DNA from: Mycobacterium sp.
Lineage (GTDB): Bacteria; Actinomycetota; Actinomycetes; Mycobacteriales; Mycobacteriaceae
Assembly: GCF_004298145.1 (NCBI RefSeq)
Contig: NZ_SCRH01000035.1
Location: 1 to 40,202 of the forward strand
Direction of reading: 5' to 3'
Length of the DNA stretch: 40,202 bases
The notes below the pieces were generated by a model, which made no database searches, was not told the DNA's origin, and saw only the letters and a list, made by a program, of their open reading frames with translations. The translations under genes and the position numbers were made by a program. Positions 24,911 to 33,004 of the stretch are shown piece by piece. Position 1 is the first letter of the stretch. Every line of letters starts with the position of its first letter.

Positions 24911-26059
24911 TCAGCCCGCAATCTCGCGGCCAATGATTTCTTTCATGACTTCGGTGGTGCCGCCGTAGATCGTCTGGGCACGGGTGTCGAGATAGGCACG
25001 CGCTACCGGATATTCGACCATATAGCCGTAGCCTCCATGTAGCTGGAGGCAGCGATCGATGAGCTTGCGTTGCAGCTCGCTGACGTACCACTTACCCTTT
25101 GCGGCGTCGACGGGGGAGAGCTCGCCGGCGTTGAATGCCTCGACGGATCTGTCCACGTAAGCCTCGGTGATGTCGAGTTCGGTGGCCATCTCGGCGAGTT
25201 CGAAACGGATGTGTTGTAGCGCCGTCAGGGGCTTCCCGAATGCATTGCGTTGTCGGCAGTATTCGACCGTGTCGGCGAAAATCGCGCGGGTGGTCGCGAT
25301 GGCCTGGGCGGTGACCCCTAGCCGTTCGCGGGGAAGATGGCTCATCAGATATTGCAGTCCGCTGCCTTCTTCTCCCAAGAGGTTTTCGAGGGGGACCGAC
25401 GCGTCATCGAAGAATAACTCGGCGGTGTCTTGGGCGGGCAGTCCGATCTTGTCGAGCTGGCGCCCGCGCCGGAAGCCGGGTGTGTCGCGTTCCACCACGA
25501 ACAGGCTGAATCCCCGTGAGCCGCCTTCAGGGTCGGTGAGGGCGGCGACGACAACGAGGTCGGCCATGATGCCGCTGGAAATGAATGTCTTCTGTCCGTT
25601 GAGAATCCAGCGATCACCGTCGCGGCGGGCCGTGGTGCGGATCCCCCTGAGGTCGCTGCCCGCACCCGGTTCGGTCATCGCGAGTGCACCGATCAGCTCG
25701 CCGGACGCGAAGCCCGGCAGCCAGCGCTGCTTCTGTTCCTCCGAGGTGAGATCGAGCAGATAATGCAGCACCAGATCGTCCTGCAGGCTGATGGTAAGGC
25801 CAAACGACAAGGCGTTGACCTTGGAGACCTCCTCGCAGACCACCATCCGATAACGGTAGTCGTGTTCACCGGCACCGCCGTAGCGCTCGTCGACCTCCAG
25901 CGCATAAATGCCCGCCTTGGCGGCGTTCACGAACACATTTCGGTCAATTCGGTGCTCGCGGTCCCAATCATGCTGGTGCGGAACGACTTCCCGGTTCAGG
26001 AATTCCCGGACCGTCCCTCTATATGCCTCGTGGTCGGGGCCGTACAGTGTCCGACGCAC
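24911..26059 (-). CDS. Acyl-CoA dehydrogenase (FadE-type)
   Basis: A 382-aa FAD flavoenzyme of standard length. The loop AMTEPGAGSDLRGIRTTARRDGDRW and GQKTFISSGIMADLVVVAA bind FAD, RNAFGKPLTALQHIRFELAEMATEL is the helix with the ADP-binding part, and the C-terminal LHGGYGYMVEYPVARAYLDTRAQTIYGGTTEVMKEII has the R-x-x-x-I-YGGT-x-E box; Glu in GGTTE is the catalytic base of many FadE proteins. It starts with a GTG only 3 nt after the thiolase stop, so both genes share one transcript with the thiolase first. Together they would perform the oxidation and thiolysis ends of a beta-oxidation cycle; hydratase and dehydrogenase must come from elsewhere. Confidence 0.95.
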   Translation of the reverse strand: MRRTLYGPDHEAYRGTVREFLNREVVPHQHDWDREHRIDRNVFVNAAKAGIYALEVDERYGGAGEHDYRYRMVVCEEVSKVNALSFGLTISLQDDLVLHYLLDLTSEEQKQRWLPGFASGELIGALAMTEPGAGSDLRGIRTTARRDGDRWILNGQKTFISSGIMADLVVVAALTDPEGGSRGFSLFVVERDTPGFRRGRQLDKIGLPAQDTAELFFDDASVPLENLLGEEGSGLQYLMSHLPRERLGVTAQAIATTRAIFADTVEYCRQRNAFGKPLTALQHIRFELAEMATELDITEAYVDRSVEAFNAGELSPVDAAKGKWYVSELQRKLIDRCLQLHGGYGYMVEYPVARAYLDTRAQTIYGGTTEVMKEIIGREIAG

Positions 26060-26062
26060 CCG

Positions 26063-27214
26063 TCACAGCCTCTCGATGATCGTGACATTGGCCTGCCCGC
26101 CGCCTTCACACATCGTCTGCAGCCCGTAGCGGCCACCGGTGCGCTCCAATTCGTAAAGCAGAGAAGTCATCAGGCGGGCGCCGGTGCAGCCGATGGGGTG
26201 TCCCAGAGCGATCGCACCGCCGTTGACGTTGACCCGCTCCGGGTCGGCGTCGAGCTCGGCGAGCCAGGCAAGCACCACGGGCGCAAATGCCTCATTGATT
26301 TCGACCAGGTCGATGTCGTCGATGGACAGTCCGGTGCGTTTGAGCGCGTGCCGGGTAGCCGGGATCGGTGCGGTCAGCATCATCACCGGATCGGAACCGC
26401 GGACCGACATGTGGTGAATCCGCGCCCGCGGTGTCAGCCGGAATCGATCGACCGCGTCCTGTGACGCGATGAGCAGGGCCGCGGCACCGTCGGAGATCTG
26501 GCTGGCCACGGCGGCGGTCAGGGTCCCATCCTCGACCAGGGTCGGCAACTTCGCCATCTTCTCCAGGGAGGTGTCCGGGCGCGGCCCCTCATCCACCGCG
26601 ACGTCCCCGTAAGGGAGGATTTCGCGGGTGAAACGACCATCGGCGATGGCGGCCAGTGCGCGCTGGTGGCTAGTCAACGCGAATCGCTCGTTGTCCTCAC
26701 GGGTGAGCTTCCACCGGCTGGCGATCATCTCCGCTCCGCGGAACTGCGAGATTTCCTGGTTGCCGTAACGAGCTTCCCATCCGCGGCATCCAGTCCACGG
26801 ATCGCTGGAGCCAAACGGCTCGCCCGCGGCGAAGGCGCTCAAGATCGGGTATTGGCTCATCTTCTGGACACCGCCGGCGACGATCAGGTCGGAAGTGCCG
26901 CTCATCACGGCCTGCGCTGCGAAATGCACTGCCTGTTGCGCAGATCCGCATTGGCGATCCACCGTCACGCCCGGCACCGACTCGGGCAGGCCCGCTGCCA
27001 GAGCCGCGGTCCGTGCGATATCTCCGGCCTGGGAACCGATGTTGTCCAGGCAGCCCAGGATTACGTCATCCACTGCCTCGGGATCCAGGTCATGCCGACC
27101 GACAACGGTGCGAATGACACTGGCGGCCATATCCGCCGGGTGCTCGTTGGCGAACCCACCGCCGCGTCGTCCGACCGCCGTGCGAACCGCATCAACAATG
27201 TAAGCTTCAGTCAC
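26063..27214 (-). CDS. Acetyl-CoA acetyltransferase (thiolase)
   Basis: A 383-aa thiolase of the degradative/biosynthetic type. The nucleophile Cys89 is in DRQCGSAQQ, NEAFA is present in VEINEAFAPVV, His339 is in GGAIALGHPIGCTGAR, and the second Cys369 is in MCEGGGQAN. All catalytic residues are kept. It cleaves a beta-ketoacyl-CoA with CoA to give acetyl-CoA (or propionyl-CoA) and a shortened acyl-CoA. The start is a GTG preceded directly by TTAAGGGA, so a leaderless transcript is possible. The promoter holds a TTGAATCAA motif (27219-27238) also present upstream of the TetR at 27966, which points to repression by that TetR. FadE follows after 3 nt. Confidence 0.95.
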   Translation of the reverse strand: MTEAYIVDAVRTAVGRRGGGFANEHPADMAASVIRTVVGRHDLDPEAVDDVILGCLDNIGSQAGDIARTAALAAGLPESVPGVTVDRQCGSAQQAVHFAAQAVMSGTSDLIVAGGVQKMSQYPILSAFAAGEPFGSSDPWTGCRGWEARYGNQEISQFRGAEMIASRWKLTREDNERFALTSHQRALAAIADGRFTREILPYGDVAVDEGPRPDTSLEKMAKLPTLVEDGTLTAAVASQISDGAAALLIASQDAVDRFRLTPRARIHHMSVRGSDPVMMLTAPIPATRHALKRTGLSIDDIDLVEINEAFAPVVLAWLAELDADPERVNVNGGAIALGHPIGCTGARLMTSLLYELERTGGRYGLQTMCEGGGQANVTIIERL

Positions 27215-27218
27215 TCCC

Positions 27219-27238
27219 TTAATTTAACATTGAATCAA
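27219..27238. promoter_or_regulatory. Candidate operator at thiolase-FadE promoter
   Basis: Plus strand TTAATTTAACATTGAATCAA. It matches 13 of 20 positions with AAATTTGAACTCGGAATCAA at 27984-28003, upstream of the TetR gene. It lies 5 nt from the thiolase GTG, where a -10 box (TTAAAT on the minus strand) should be. Repression by the TetR is the expected role. Confidence 0.45.
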
Positions 27239-27273
27239 AAAACTGGGGTACTCGCCCCGGGGTGGCACTTCTC

Positions 27274-27966
27274 TCAACGCCTACTGGCCGCGGTTCGCGT
27301 CTTCCTCGCGGTGCGGACAGGGGATTCCTTCGGCGGGCACAGTCCGTGGCGGATCAACGATTGGGCATTGACAACGATGCTGTCGACGGAGTCGCGGCGG
27401 GGGTCACGCCATTCGGCCGCCCAGTTCAGCGCTCCCAGGACCAGCAACTGCGCGTAACGAGGGTCCAGGTCGTTCCGGATCTGACCCTCCGCCAGTGCGT
27501 TGTCGAACAACCGGCGCCACGCGCGCCCGTAGCTCGTCTCCTCCTTGAGCTGCCGGGAACGCAGTCGCTCCGGGATCTGGCCGGAATTGCGGATCGAGGC
27601 GGTGGCGTAATCGGAGATTTCCAGCTCGTGGCGCAAATGGGCCTCGACGGCGGTCATGATCCGATCCAGCGGCGAGGTCTCCGGCGGCAGATCGTTGAGG
27701 GCATCCTGCACGTGTTTACGCAGTTCGGCGACCCCGCAGTACATCACCTCTTCGATGAGTTCTTCGCGGGAGCCGAAGTAGTAGTAGATCGCCGGCGCCT
27801 GGATCTCGGCATGTTCGGCGACATCCGAGAGTCTTGTCCCTGCAAACCCTTTCGAGCTCAAGACATGCGCCGCCGCATCGAGGATGCGGGCACGAGTGCG
27901 GGCAGATTTCGACTCGGCGTCGGCGGTCGTTTCGCGATTCGACGCCGCGGCAGATTTTTTACGCAC
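27274..27966 (-). CDS. TetR/AcrR family transcriptional regulator (paralogue of 23978)
   Basis: A 230-aa TetR repressor with HTH ILDAAAHVLSSKGFAGTRLS then DVAEHAEIQAPAIYYYFGSREEL. It resembles the protein at 23978 over its whole length except the tails; its C-terminus carries an extra basic stretch (PVRTARKTRTAASRR) that could add DNA or RNA contact. The start is a GTG with no clear ribosome site. Its promoter contains the TTGAAC...GAATCAA element (27984-28003) that is also at the thiolase promoter, so it probably regulates itself and the thiolase-FadE operon, which is 60 nt downstream on the same strand. Confidence 0.9.
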   Translation of the reverse strand: MRKKSAAASNRETTADAESKSARTRARILDAAAHVLSSKGFAGTRLSDVAEHAEIQAPAIYYYFGSREELIEEVMYCGVAELRKHVQDALNDLPPETSPLDRIMTAVEAHLRHELEISDYATASIRNSGQIPERLRSRQLKEETSYGRAWRRLFDNALAEGQIRNDLDPRYAQLLVLGALNWAAEWRDPRRDSVDSIVVNAQSLIRHGLCPPKESPVRTARKTRTAASRR

Positions 27967-27983
27967 CGGGATATCGTAGACGG

Positions 27984-28003
27984 AAATTTGAACTCGGAAT
28001 CAA
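27984..28003. promoter_or_regulatory. Candidate TetR operator upstream of TetR gene
   Basis: AAATTTGAACTCGGAATCAA lies 18 nt upstream of the TetR GTG start. The inner TTGA...TCAA ends are an inverted pair. Similarity to the thiolase promoter site at 27219-27238 supports a shared binding protein. Confidence 0.45.
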
Positions 28004-28150
28004 CCGCGTTACCAGCATCGGGAAAGTGGTGTTATCCCCGCTGCTTTGTTTATCGGTGGCCTATCAGGTCGCCTATTGAAGGACCGGTCCGGAGCGATGC
28101 TCCCGGACAAGCGTCGCTCCTATCGCCAGTTCAGCGTGCGGTTGAGGGGG

Positions 28151-28264
28151 GCGGGCCACCAGTCGTGATACCCAACTCTGTGAGACCCCGTAATTGCGGG
28201 CGACCTGCGACTGACGGCGACCCCCGACGACAACAGCGGTGATGACCAGGCGAGCCTTCGACAC
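28151..28264 (-). pseudogene. IS481-type transposase, N-terminal 38-codon fragment
   Basis: Starting at a GTG, the frame reads MSKARLVITAVVV, then QSQVARNYGVSQSWVSRLVAR, which is the start of IS481-family transposases (helix-turn-helix at the N-terminus). After residue 38 similarity ends abruptly and the frame runs on into unrelated sequence; the DDE catalytic domain is missing. It is therefore a dead 5' fragment. Confidence 0.7.
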
Positions 28265-28288
28265 CCGTTGAAACTGACCGACTCACCT

Positions 28289-28332
28289 ATTCCTATGTCT
28301 TGAGACACCCCATTCGCATGTCCTGAAACACC
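28289..28332. repeat. Two 21-bp direct repeats at the left end of the IS481-type remnant
   Basis: Copies at 28289-28309 (ATTCCTATGTCTTGAGACAC...) and 28312-28332 (ATTCGCATGTCCTGAAACAC...), differing at four positions, lie just upstream of the transposase start. Such repeated TGTCNTGA-type sequences are typical of IS481-like element ends, where transposase binds. This gives the left boundary of the former element at about 28340. Confidence 0.5.
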
Positions 28333-28368
28333 ACACTGTCAGCCCGACACAGGAAGTAGCAGGTGAAG

Positions 28369-28395
28369 AGCGGCTCAGCGCCATCTGGAGCCGCT
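28369..28395. terminator. Terminator-like hairpin AGCGGCTC...GAGCCGCT followed by TTTT
   Basis: An 8-bp perfect stem with an 11-nt loop, then TTTTGC on the plus strand. No plus-strand gene ends just upstream, so it may have belonged to a lost gene or the inserted element. Confidence 0.35.
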
Positions 28396-28555
28396 TTTGC
28401 ATTTCTGCCGCCCGGTGCGTCCAGCAACATGACGAATTCCAGGCCAGCGGTTCCGAGCGGGCGGTGCCGTGTCGTCGCGGGGCATACCCGAGACGGCCGT
28501 TGCTGCGGCACAATGCCGACATCGGCTAGCGGTCACGCTTAGAAGGAAAACGCGC

Positions 28556-29881
28556 ATGTCTGATGAGCCACGCCCAGGGTCTGCCCCCGTCGACGATGCA
28601 TCGCGTGACGGCGCGGGGGAGTCGGCGGCGATCAGCAACGGGGGCGTCCGGGACGGTTCCGCCGAGCGCTGGTTGACTCCCGGCGTTGGAGCCGTGGGAG
28701 CGGCAAGTTTCTTCTCCGATTCCGGGCATGAGATCACCACCTCGGTGCTGCCGGCGTTCATCACGGGGACGCTTGGTGCTTCGGCGAGTGCTCTTGGGGT
28801 CATCGACGGCATCAGTGACGCTCTCATCGGCGTCATGAAGTTGGCGGGTGCTCCGTTGGCCAATGACCGTACAAAGCGTGGCCGCACGGCGTCCGGGGGC
28901 TATCTGGGCACCGCGCTGGCCACGGGAGCCATCGGTGCGACGACAGCGGTGTGGCAGGCGGGGGTCTTCCGTGCTTTGGCGTGGCTTTCACGCGGGCTGC
29001 GCTCGCCTTCGCGTGACGCGCTGCTGGCGTCACTGAGCCCAATATCGGCCCACGGCAGGGCTTTTGGATTGGAGCGGGCGGGGGACAATCTCGGCGCGGT
29101 GGCAGGGCCATTGCTGGCCGCGGGCCTGGTGGCGTGGCTGGGTGTTCGACCGGCGTTGTTTCTGGCGGCGGTGCCGGGGTTGTTCGCGGCTCTCGCCATC
29201 ATCATTGCGGCACGTGCGGCACGCCGGCGAGGCCGGACACAGCCCGAGCCGGCGGGTAGGCGCCTGCAACTTGCGGCGCTGCGCGACGCGGGGATGCTGC
29301 GTGCCCTCCTGCCGGTCGCGCTGTTCGAATTCGGCAACATCGCAGCGACGCTGCTCATTCTGCGGGCGACACAGCTATTTGCGTCGCCGGTCCGATCGCT
29401 GACCGCCGCCACGTCGCTGGCCATCTTGGTCTATGCGTGTCACAACGTGGCCGCGACGCTTGCCTCACTTCTGGCCGGACGCTGGTATGACCGCGCTGGG
29501 CCTCGCGCCGTATTCGCCACGGCGGCCGGTGTTTACATCATCGGATACGGGTTGTTTGCCGCCGGTGGGCATAGCGTGGCGTTGATCGTGGTGGCGTTTT
29601 GTGCGGCAGGTGTGGGCATCGGGCTGGCTGAGCCCGCCGAATCGGCGGTGGTGTCTCAGCTACTTCCGGATCGGCTGCGCGGCAGCGGTTTCGGAGTCCT
29701 TGGTGCGGTGCAGGCCGTCGGTGATGTGGTGGCCACCGTGGTGGCGGGTTTCCTGTACACGCTGGTGTCACCGGCGGCGGCCTTCGGATATGCCGCGGCG
29801 TGGATGCTCGCCGCAGTGTTCGCTGCTGGTCTGTTGCGGCCGCGCTCAGGCAGCGCCGCGTCAACCGTTCAGACCTGTTAG
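28556..29881 (+). CDS. MFS transporter
   Basis: A 441-aa major facilitator with 11-12 hydrophobic segments. After a hydrophilic N-terminus of about 40 residues, helix 1 region is LTPGVGAVGAASFFSDSGHEITTSVLPAFITG, and the loop APLANDRTKRGRTASG is the MFS motif A (DR-x-x-R). A repeat-like basic loop (AARAARRRGRTQPEPAG) separates the two halves, and DRAGPR after helix 8 is motif A of the second half. Substrate is unknown; the family includes drug and metabolite exporters, and the SFFSDSGHE start resembles proteins annotated as MFS exporters near lipid genes. The ATG at 28556 has AGAAGGAA 7 nt upstream. Its end overlaps the DUF1232 gene by 21 nt. Confidence 0.9.
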   Translation: MSDEPRPGSAPVDDASRDGAGESAAISNGGVRDGSAERWLTPGVGAVGAASFFSDSGHEITTSVLPAFITGTLGASASALGVIDGISDALIGVMKLAGAPLANDRTKRGRTASGGYLGTALATGAIGATTAVWQAGVFRALAWLSRGLRSPSRDALLASLSPISAHGRAFGLERAGDNLGAVAGPLLAAGLVAWLGVRPALFLAAVPGLFAALAIIIAARAARRRGRTQPEPAGRRLQLAALRDAGMLRALLPVALFEFGNIAATLLILRATQLFASPVRSLTAATSLAILVYACHNVAATLASLLAGRWYDRAGPRAVFATAAGVYIIGYGLFAAGGHSVALIVVAFCAAGVGIGLAEPAESAVVSQLLPDRLRGSGFGVLGAVQAVGDVVATVVAGFLYTLVSPAAAFGYAAAWMLAAVFAAGLLRPRSGSAASTVQTC

Positions 29882-30274
29882 GCGGCAGAGCACAGTGAAG
29901 CCGTCGTCGCTGCCAGGCCAGTGCCGCCGCACCGCAACGATGCCGGCCCGGCGGACGACGCCGCGCAGGATGGCGGTCACAATGATGGCGTCGTCCGCGT
30001 AACCCACTACGGGGATGAAGTCGGGAATCAAATCGAAAGGTAACGCCAAGTACGCCAACAACGCCCAGAGCCGGACGCGCACCTGAGCGGGGAGCGATCT
30101 GTCCGCGGCCAGGCGGCGGGTGAGGCGAATCAAGTCTGGGAAGATTCGCACCGCCTCGCCCAATCGCCCACCCGGGGGGAGCGAGATGGCGACCGTCACT
30201 ATCAGTGCCACCCATGTGAGGGCGGCGGCTGCGGCCAGACCGATCACGACATCCCACCAGAACGAGCCGGTCAC
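29861..30274 (-). CDS. YkvA/DUF1232 family membrane protein
   Basis: A small protein with one N-terminal membrane segment (WWDVVIGLAAAAALTWVALIVTVAISL) and the DUF1232 core LALPFDLIPDFIPVVGYADDAIIVTAIL, which is nearly invariant in the YkvA family (P-x-DLIPDFIP-x-x-G-x-xDD). The frame is open to 30406; I use the GTG at 30274 (VTGSFWW), giving 137 aa, because the further upstream residues (RPLDPECCYVFG) look like non-coding sequence. Function of the family is unknown. The gene overlaps the MFS end by 21 nt on the other strand. Confidence 0.75.
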   Translation of the reverse strand: MTGSFWWDVVIGLAAAAALTWVALIVTVAISLPPGGRLGEAVRIFPDLIRLTRRLAADRSLPAQVRVRLWALLAYLALPFDLIPDFIPVVGYADDAIIVTAILRGVVRRAGIVAVRRHWPGSDDGFTVLCRLTGLNG

Positions 30275-31093
30275 ACGACTACTTCTATCACCGCGGCCGG
30301 AGCGCCACGTCTTCGGCGGCCCGGTACCGCCGGGGCCAAACACGTAACAACACTCGGGGTCGAGTGGTCGCAGGCCAAACCCTTTCGGCCCGGCGAGGCA
30401 CAACACGCTTTAGGTGGTCATCGCCGTCGGTCGCCGCGGCCGGACTCGGTGAGTTCGGGCGCGTCCTCACGGGTTGTCATTCCACCTTCCCGGCCATGAT
30501 CCGCGGGCCTGAGGGGCACCCTGCGCTCGTCGTCATCGGTGTCTGAACACCCGGTCATCGCGACCCTTCGTCGACCGAAGGATTACCCACTGCGGTGCGA
30601 TCGGAAGACCGCTACGACGCGATCTTGGGTGCCAGGTCGGTGCTGAGGGCGTCGAGCAGGGCGTGCAGCTGACCCAGCCCAAGCATCGACGTCGCGACCC
30701 GTCTGTCGCTTCCACGCACAGAGCGCGGATCCCGCGGGTCATGTAGCCTCGGAAATCGACCAACGCCTACAAGCCGATAAGGCAGGTACTCAACAGATAG
30801 TTCAGCCGTCCACCGGACCAGTAGGTTGCGGCCGTTGCCGCCTGACTCTGGCGATGAAGGCGACGACGGCAGCCGAGCCCGCTGCGATACCGTGCCGGCG
30901 ACCTCAGACGCGGATATCAATCCCGCCTCCATTCGGCCTGTCTGGCCTCGCGCCGATCCTCGCCAGTTGTGCGTAACCAACCATTCAAAAAGATCGGACG
31001 TGACCCACATTGCTGCGGCTCGTGAACCCGCCCTGTCCGCGTGCCGTCACGCGAACGCCCTACGCCACTGCGCGCGAAGCGCGTTGAGCGTCG
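30275..31093. other. Intergenic region of 819 bp without a recognisable gene
   Basis: Several open frames exist, the longest a 132-codon minus-strand frame at 30612-31010 that ends VATSMLGLGQLHALLDAL, but none shows a known motif, ribosome site or plausible start. The promoter of the desaturase should lie near its right end. Confidence 0.4.
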
Positions 31094-32332
31094 ATGGCCA
31101 TCACCGACGTACCTGAATACGCCCATCTGAGCGACGCCGACCTTGAGGCACTTGCGGCCGCATTGGAGACGATCCGCTGCGACGTCGAAAATTCGCGCGG
31201 CGCCAAGGACCGCGAGTACATCCGGCGCGCCATCGCCTTTCAGCGATGCCTCGAGGTCGCGGCGCGGCTGACCATCGTTCTCACCAAAAGCAAGCTCGGC
31301 TGGGCTGCCGGAACCGCGGCGCTGGCCGTGGCCAAGTGCGTCGAGAACATGGAACTCGGCCACAACATCAGCCACGGTCAGTGGGACTGGATGAACGATC
31401 CGGAGATTCATTCCAGCACCTGGGAATGGGACATGGTCGGTCCCTCGAAGCACTGGCAGTCCTCTCACAACCACCGGCACCATATGTTCACCAACATCGT
31501 CGGCGTCGACGACGACCTCGGATTCGGAGTCCTCCGGGTCACCCGGGATCAGGAGTGGCAGCCGAGCTCCTTGGTGCAGCCGTTGCGCGCGGTGCTGCTG
31601 GCGCTGGCCTTCGAATGGGGTATCGCGCTGCACGGCCTGTACGCCGCACGGGACCGCGAGACGACAGACGCCGGAAGATCTGCCCACAAAAGGGTGATGA
31701 TCCGCAAGATGGCGCGCCAGGCCGGTAAGGATTATGTATTCTTTCCGGCGCTGAGCGGCCGCCGATGGCGCCGCGCACTTGCGGCGAATGTGGTGGCCAA
31801 CGGGTTGCGCAACGTCTGGGCGTACGCGGTAATCGTCTGCGGCCACTTCGCGGATGGAGCGGAGAAGTTCAACCCGTCAGTTCTGGAGAGCGAGACGAAA
31901 GCTGGATGGTATCTCCGGCAGATGCTGGGTACCGCCAACTTCCAAGCCGGGCCGGTGTTGGCTTTCATGAGCGGAAACCTCTGCTATCAAATCGAACACC
32001 ACCTCTTCCCTGATCTGCCGAGCAATCGCTACCCTGAGATCGCCGACCGGGTGCGCGCCTTGTGTGTCACCTACGACTTGCCTTACACCACGGGTCCGTT
32101 GCTTCGGCAATACCTGCTCAGCATCCGTACGATCTGTAAACTGGCGCTGCCCAACCGGTTCCTGTTCGCCACCGTCGACGACGCACCAGAGACAGCGTCC
32201 GAGAACAGGTTTCGGAGCGCCGCAGCGCAATCGCACGTGGCGGTTGCAGGCGACAATGTGCGGCGAAGGGGATTGGCGACGGCGATAGTCGCCCGAGGTA
32301 ACCGACACCAGCCTAAGGGCCGGTCTGCGTAG
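31094..32332 (+). CDS. Fatty acid (acyl-CoA) desaturase, DesA3-like
   Basis: A 412-aa membrane-bound di-iron desaturase. The three histidine boxes are present: HNISH at residues 90-94, HNHRHH (125-130) and QIEHH (299-303). The first box is the HNxxH variant of mycobacterial DesA3-type enzymes rather than HDxxH; GQWDWMNDPEIHSSTWEWDM after it is highly typical of them. Membrane helices are near 68-84, 185-205, 228-250 and 275-297. The enzyme introduces a cis double bond, usually delta-9, into stearoyl- or palmitoyl-CoA, using an electron-transfer partner not seen here. The start ATG has only a weak GAGCG in front. It converges with cspA; a hairpin at 32372-32394 lies between. Confidence 0.92.
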   Translation: MAITDVPEYAHLSDADLEALAAALETIRCDVENSRGAKDREYIRRAIAFQRCLEVAARLTIVLTKSKLGWAAGTAALAVAKCVENMELGHNISHGQWDWMNDPEIHSSTWEWDMVGPSKHWQSSHNHRHHMFTNIVGVDDDLGFGVLRVTRDQEWQPSSLVQPLRAVLLALAFEWGIALHGLYAARDRETTDAGRSAHKRVMIRKMARQAGKDYVFFPALSGRRWRRALAANVVANGLRNVWAYAVIVCGHFADGAEKFNPSVLESETKAGWYLRQMLGTANFQAGPVLAFMSGNLCYQIEHHLFPDLPSNRYPEIADRVRALCVTYDLPYTTGPLLRQYLLSIRTICKLALPNRFLFATVDDAPETASENRFRSAAAQSHVAVAGDNVRRRGLATAIVARGNRHQPKGRSA

Positions 32333-32371
32333 CGTTCTGACCGTGCTACCGGAAACCGGCAAGGGGTTGAG

Positions 32372-32394
32372 GCGCGTATCTCGAAAGATGCGCG
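32372..32394. terminator. Hairpin GCGCGTATCT...AGATGCGCG between convergent genes
   Basis: A 9-bp stem with one G-U pair and a CGAA loop lies between the desaturase (ends 32332) and cspA (ends 32458). There is no T-tract, so it may terminate transcription only weakly. Confidence 0.35.
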
Positions 32395-32457
32395 AGCCCC
32401 CGGGGCGAACGGGCCGGGAGGATATCGTTCAGCCCCAGGGGGTTTCGTGCTTCATGG

Positions 32458-32661
32458 CTAGATGGTGGTCACTCCCACCGCCTGGGGGCCTTTAGGTCCC
32501 TGGGTGATCTCGAACTGGACTCGCTGGTTTTCCTCGAGGGTGCGAAAACCGCTTTCTTGGATTTCAGAATGGTGCACGAACACATCTTTTTCGCCGCCGT
32601 CAGGGGCGATAAATCCGAAGCCCTTTTCGCTGTTGAACCATTTCACAGTTCCCTGTGTCAT
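32458..32661 (-). CDS. cspA: Cold shock protein A
   Basis: A 67-aa single cold-shock domain. RNP1 (KGFGFIAPD) and RNP2 (VFVHHSEI) are intact, and the start [16 protein letters not shown] and end [10 protein letters not shown] are those of mycobacterial CspA. It binds single-stranded RNA and DNA and acts as an RNA chaperone. The ribosome site AAAGAGAAG lies before the ATG. A 7-bp hairpin in the 5' leader (32687-32707) could influence its expression. It is isolated from other genes on the same strand. Confidence 0.95.
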   Translation of the reverse strand: MTQGTVKWFNSEKGFGFIAPDGGEKDVFVHHSEIQESGFRTLEENQRVQFEITQGPKGPQAVGVTTI

Positions 32662-32686
32662 ACTAACTTCTCTTTCTTTTCAAAGT

Positions 32687-32707
32687 GGATGTAATTTTGC
32701 TACATCC
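32687..32707. promoter_or_regulatory. 5'-leader hairpin of cspA (GGATGTA...TACATCC)
   Basis: On the minus strand GGATGTA-GCAAAAT-TACATCC forms a 7-bp stem with an A-rich loop, 26 nt upstream of the cspA ATG. A -35-like TTGACT lies at 32735-32740, so the RNA may start close to this hairpin. Cold-shock mRNAs often have structured leaders that affect stability and cold induction. Confidence 0.4.
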
Positions 32708-32876
32708 GGGTCAACCGTAACACGATCTCGCAAAAGTCAATGGGGTGAATTGCCGCTGGCCAGCTGGACCGGTGGGTATTGTTCGACTGCTTTGTGTTCA
32801 GATATTTCATCGATCCCGATCGGTTGCGCGCGCCGATCGAGCGTGATCCGGGTGGGTATCGAGCAAGATTGTCGCT

Positions 32877-32984
32877 TCAGCGCTTCTTGTTAACTCGAAA
32901 CGCTTCCGGCTGCGAGATCTCGGTCGACTCGCTGCGCCTCGCGGCGCGTTTCTTTCCCAGGGATTTACCCGGTTTATTACCCAT
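32877..32984 (-). CDS. Tiny basic protein (35 aa), hypothetical
   Basis: Starts ATG GGT AAT AAA and reads MGNKPGKSLGKKRAARRSES, then TEISQPEAFRVNKKR and TGA. It has nine Lys/Arg-rich positions and no hydrophobic segment. Codon use is AT-tolerant compared with neighbours, as in highly expressed or RNA-binding small genes. It is upstream of cspA on the same strand (215 nt apart). No strong ribosome site is visible, so it may be chance. I do not assign a function. Confidence 0.35.
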   Translation of the reverse strand: MGNKPGKSLGKKRAARRSESTEISQPEAFRVNKKR

Positions 32985-33004
32985 GGTTTGCCCGGGGAGA
33001 TTTA

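Larger units (their letters stand above)
28004..28555. other. Intergenic region with IS481-type remnant and terminator-like hairpin
   Basis: The stretch between the TetR promoter and the MFS gene contains an inverted repeat (28090-28120, GGAGCGATGC with GCGTCGCTCC), an IS481-like transposase 5' fragment, two subterminal repeats, and a hairpin at 28369-28395. No intact gene is seen. Confidence 0.5.

Noticed and set aside
30612..31010. 132-codon minus-strand open frame in the gap before the desaturase
   Set aside because: No recognisable motif, no ribosome site, composition like other random high-GC frames; its end (VATSMLGLGQLHALLDAL) is suggestive but too little to call.
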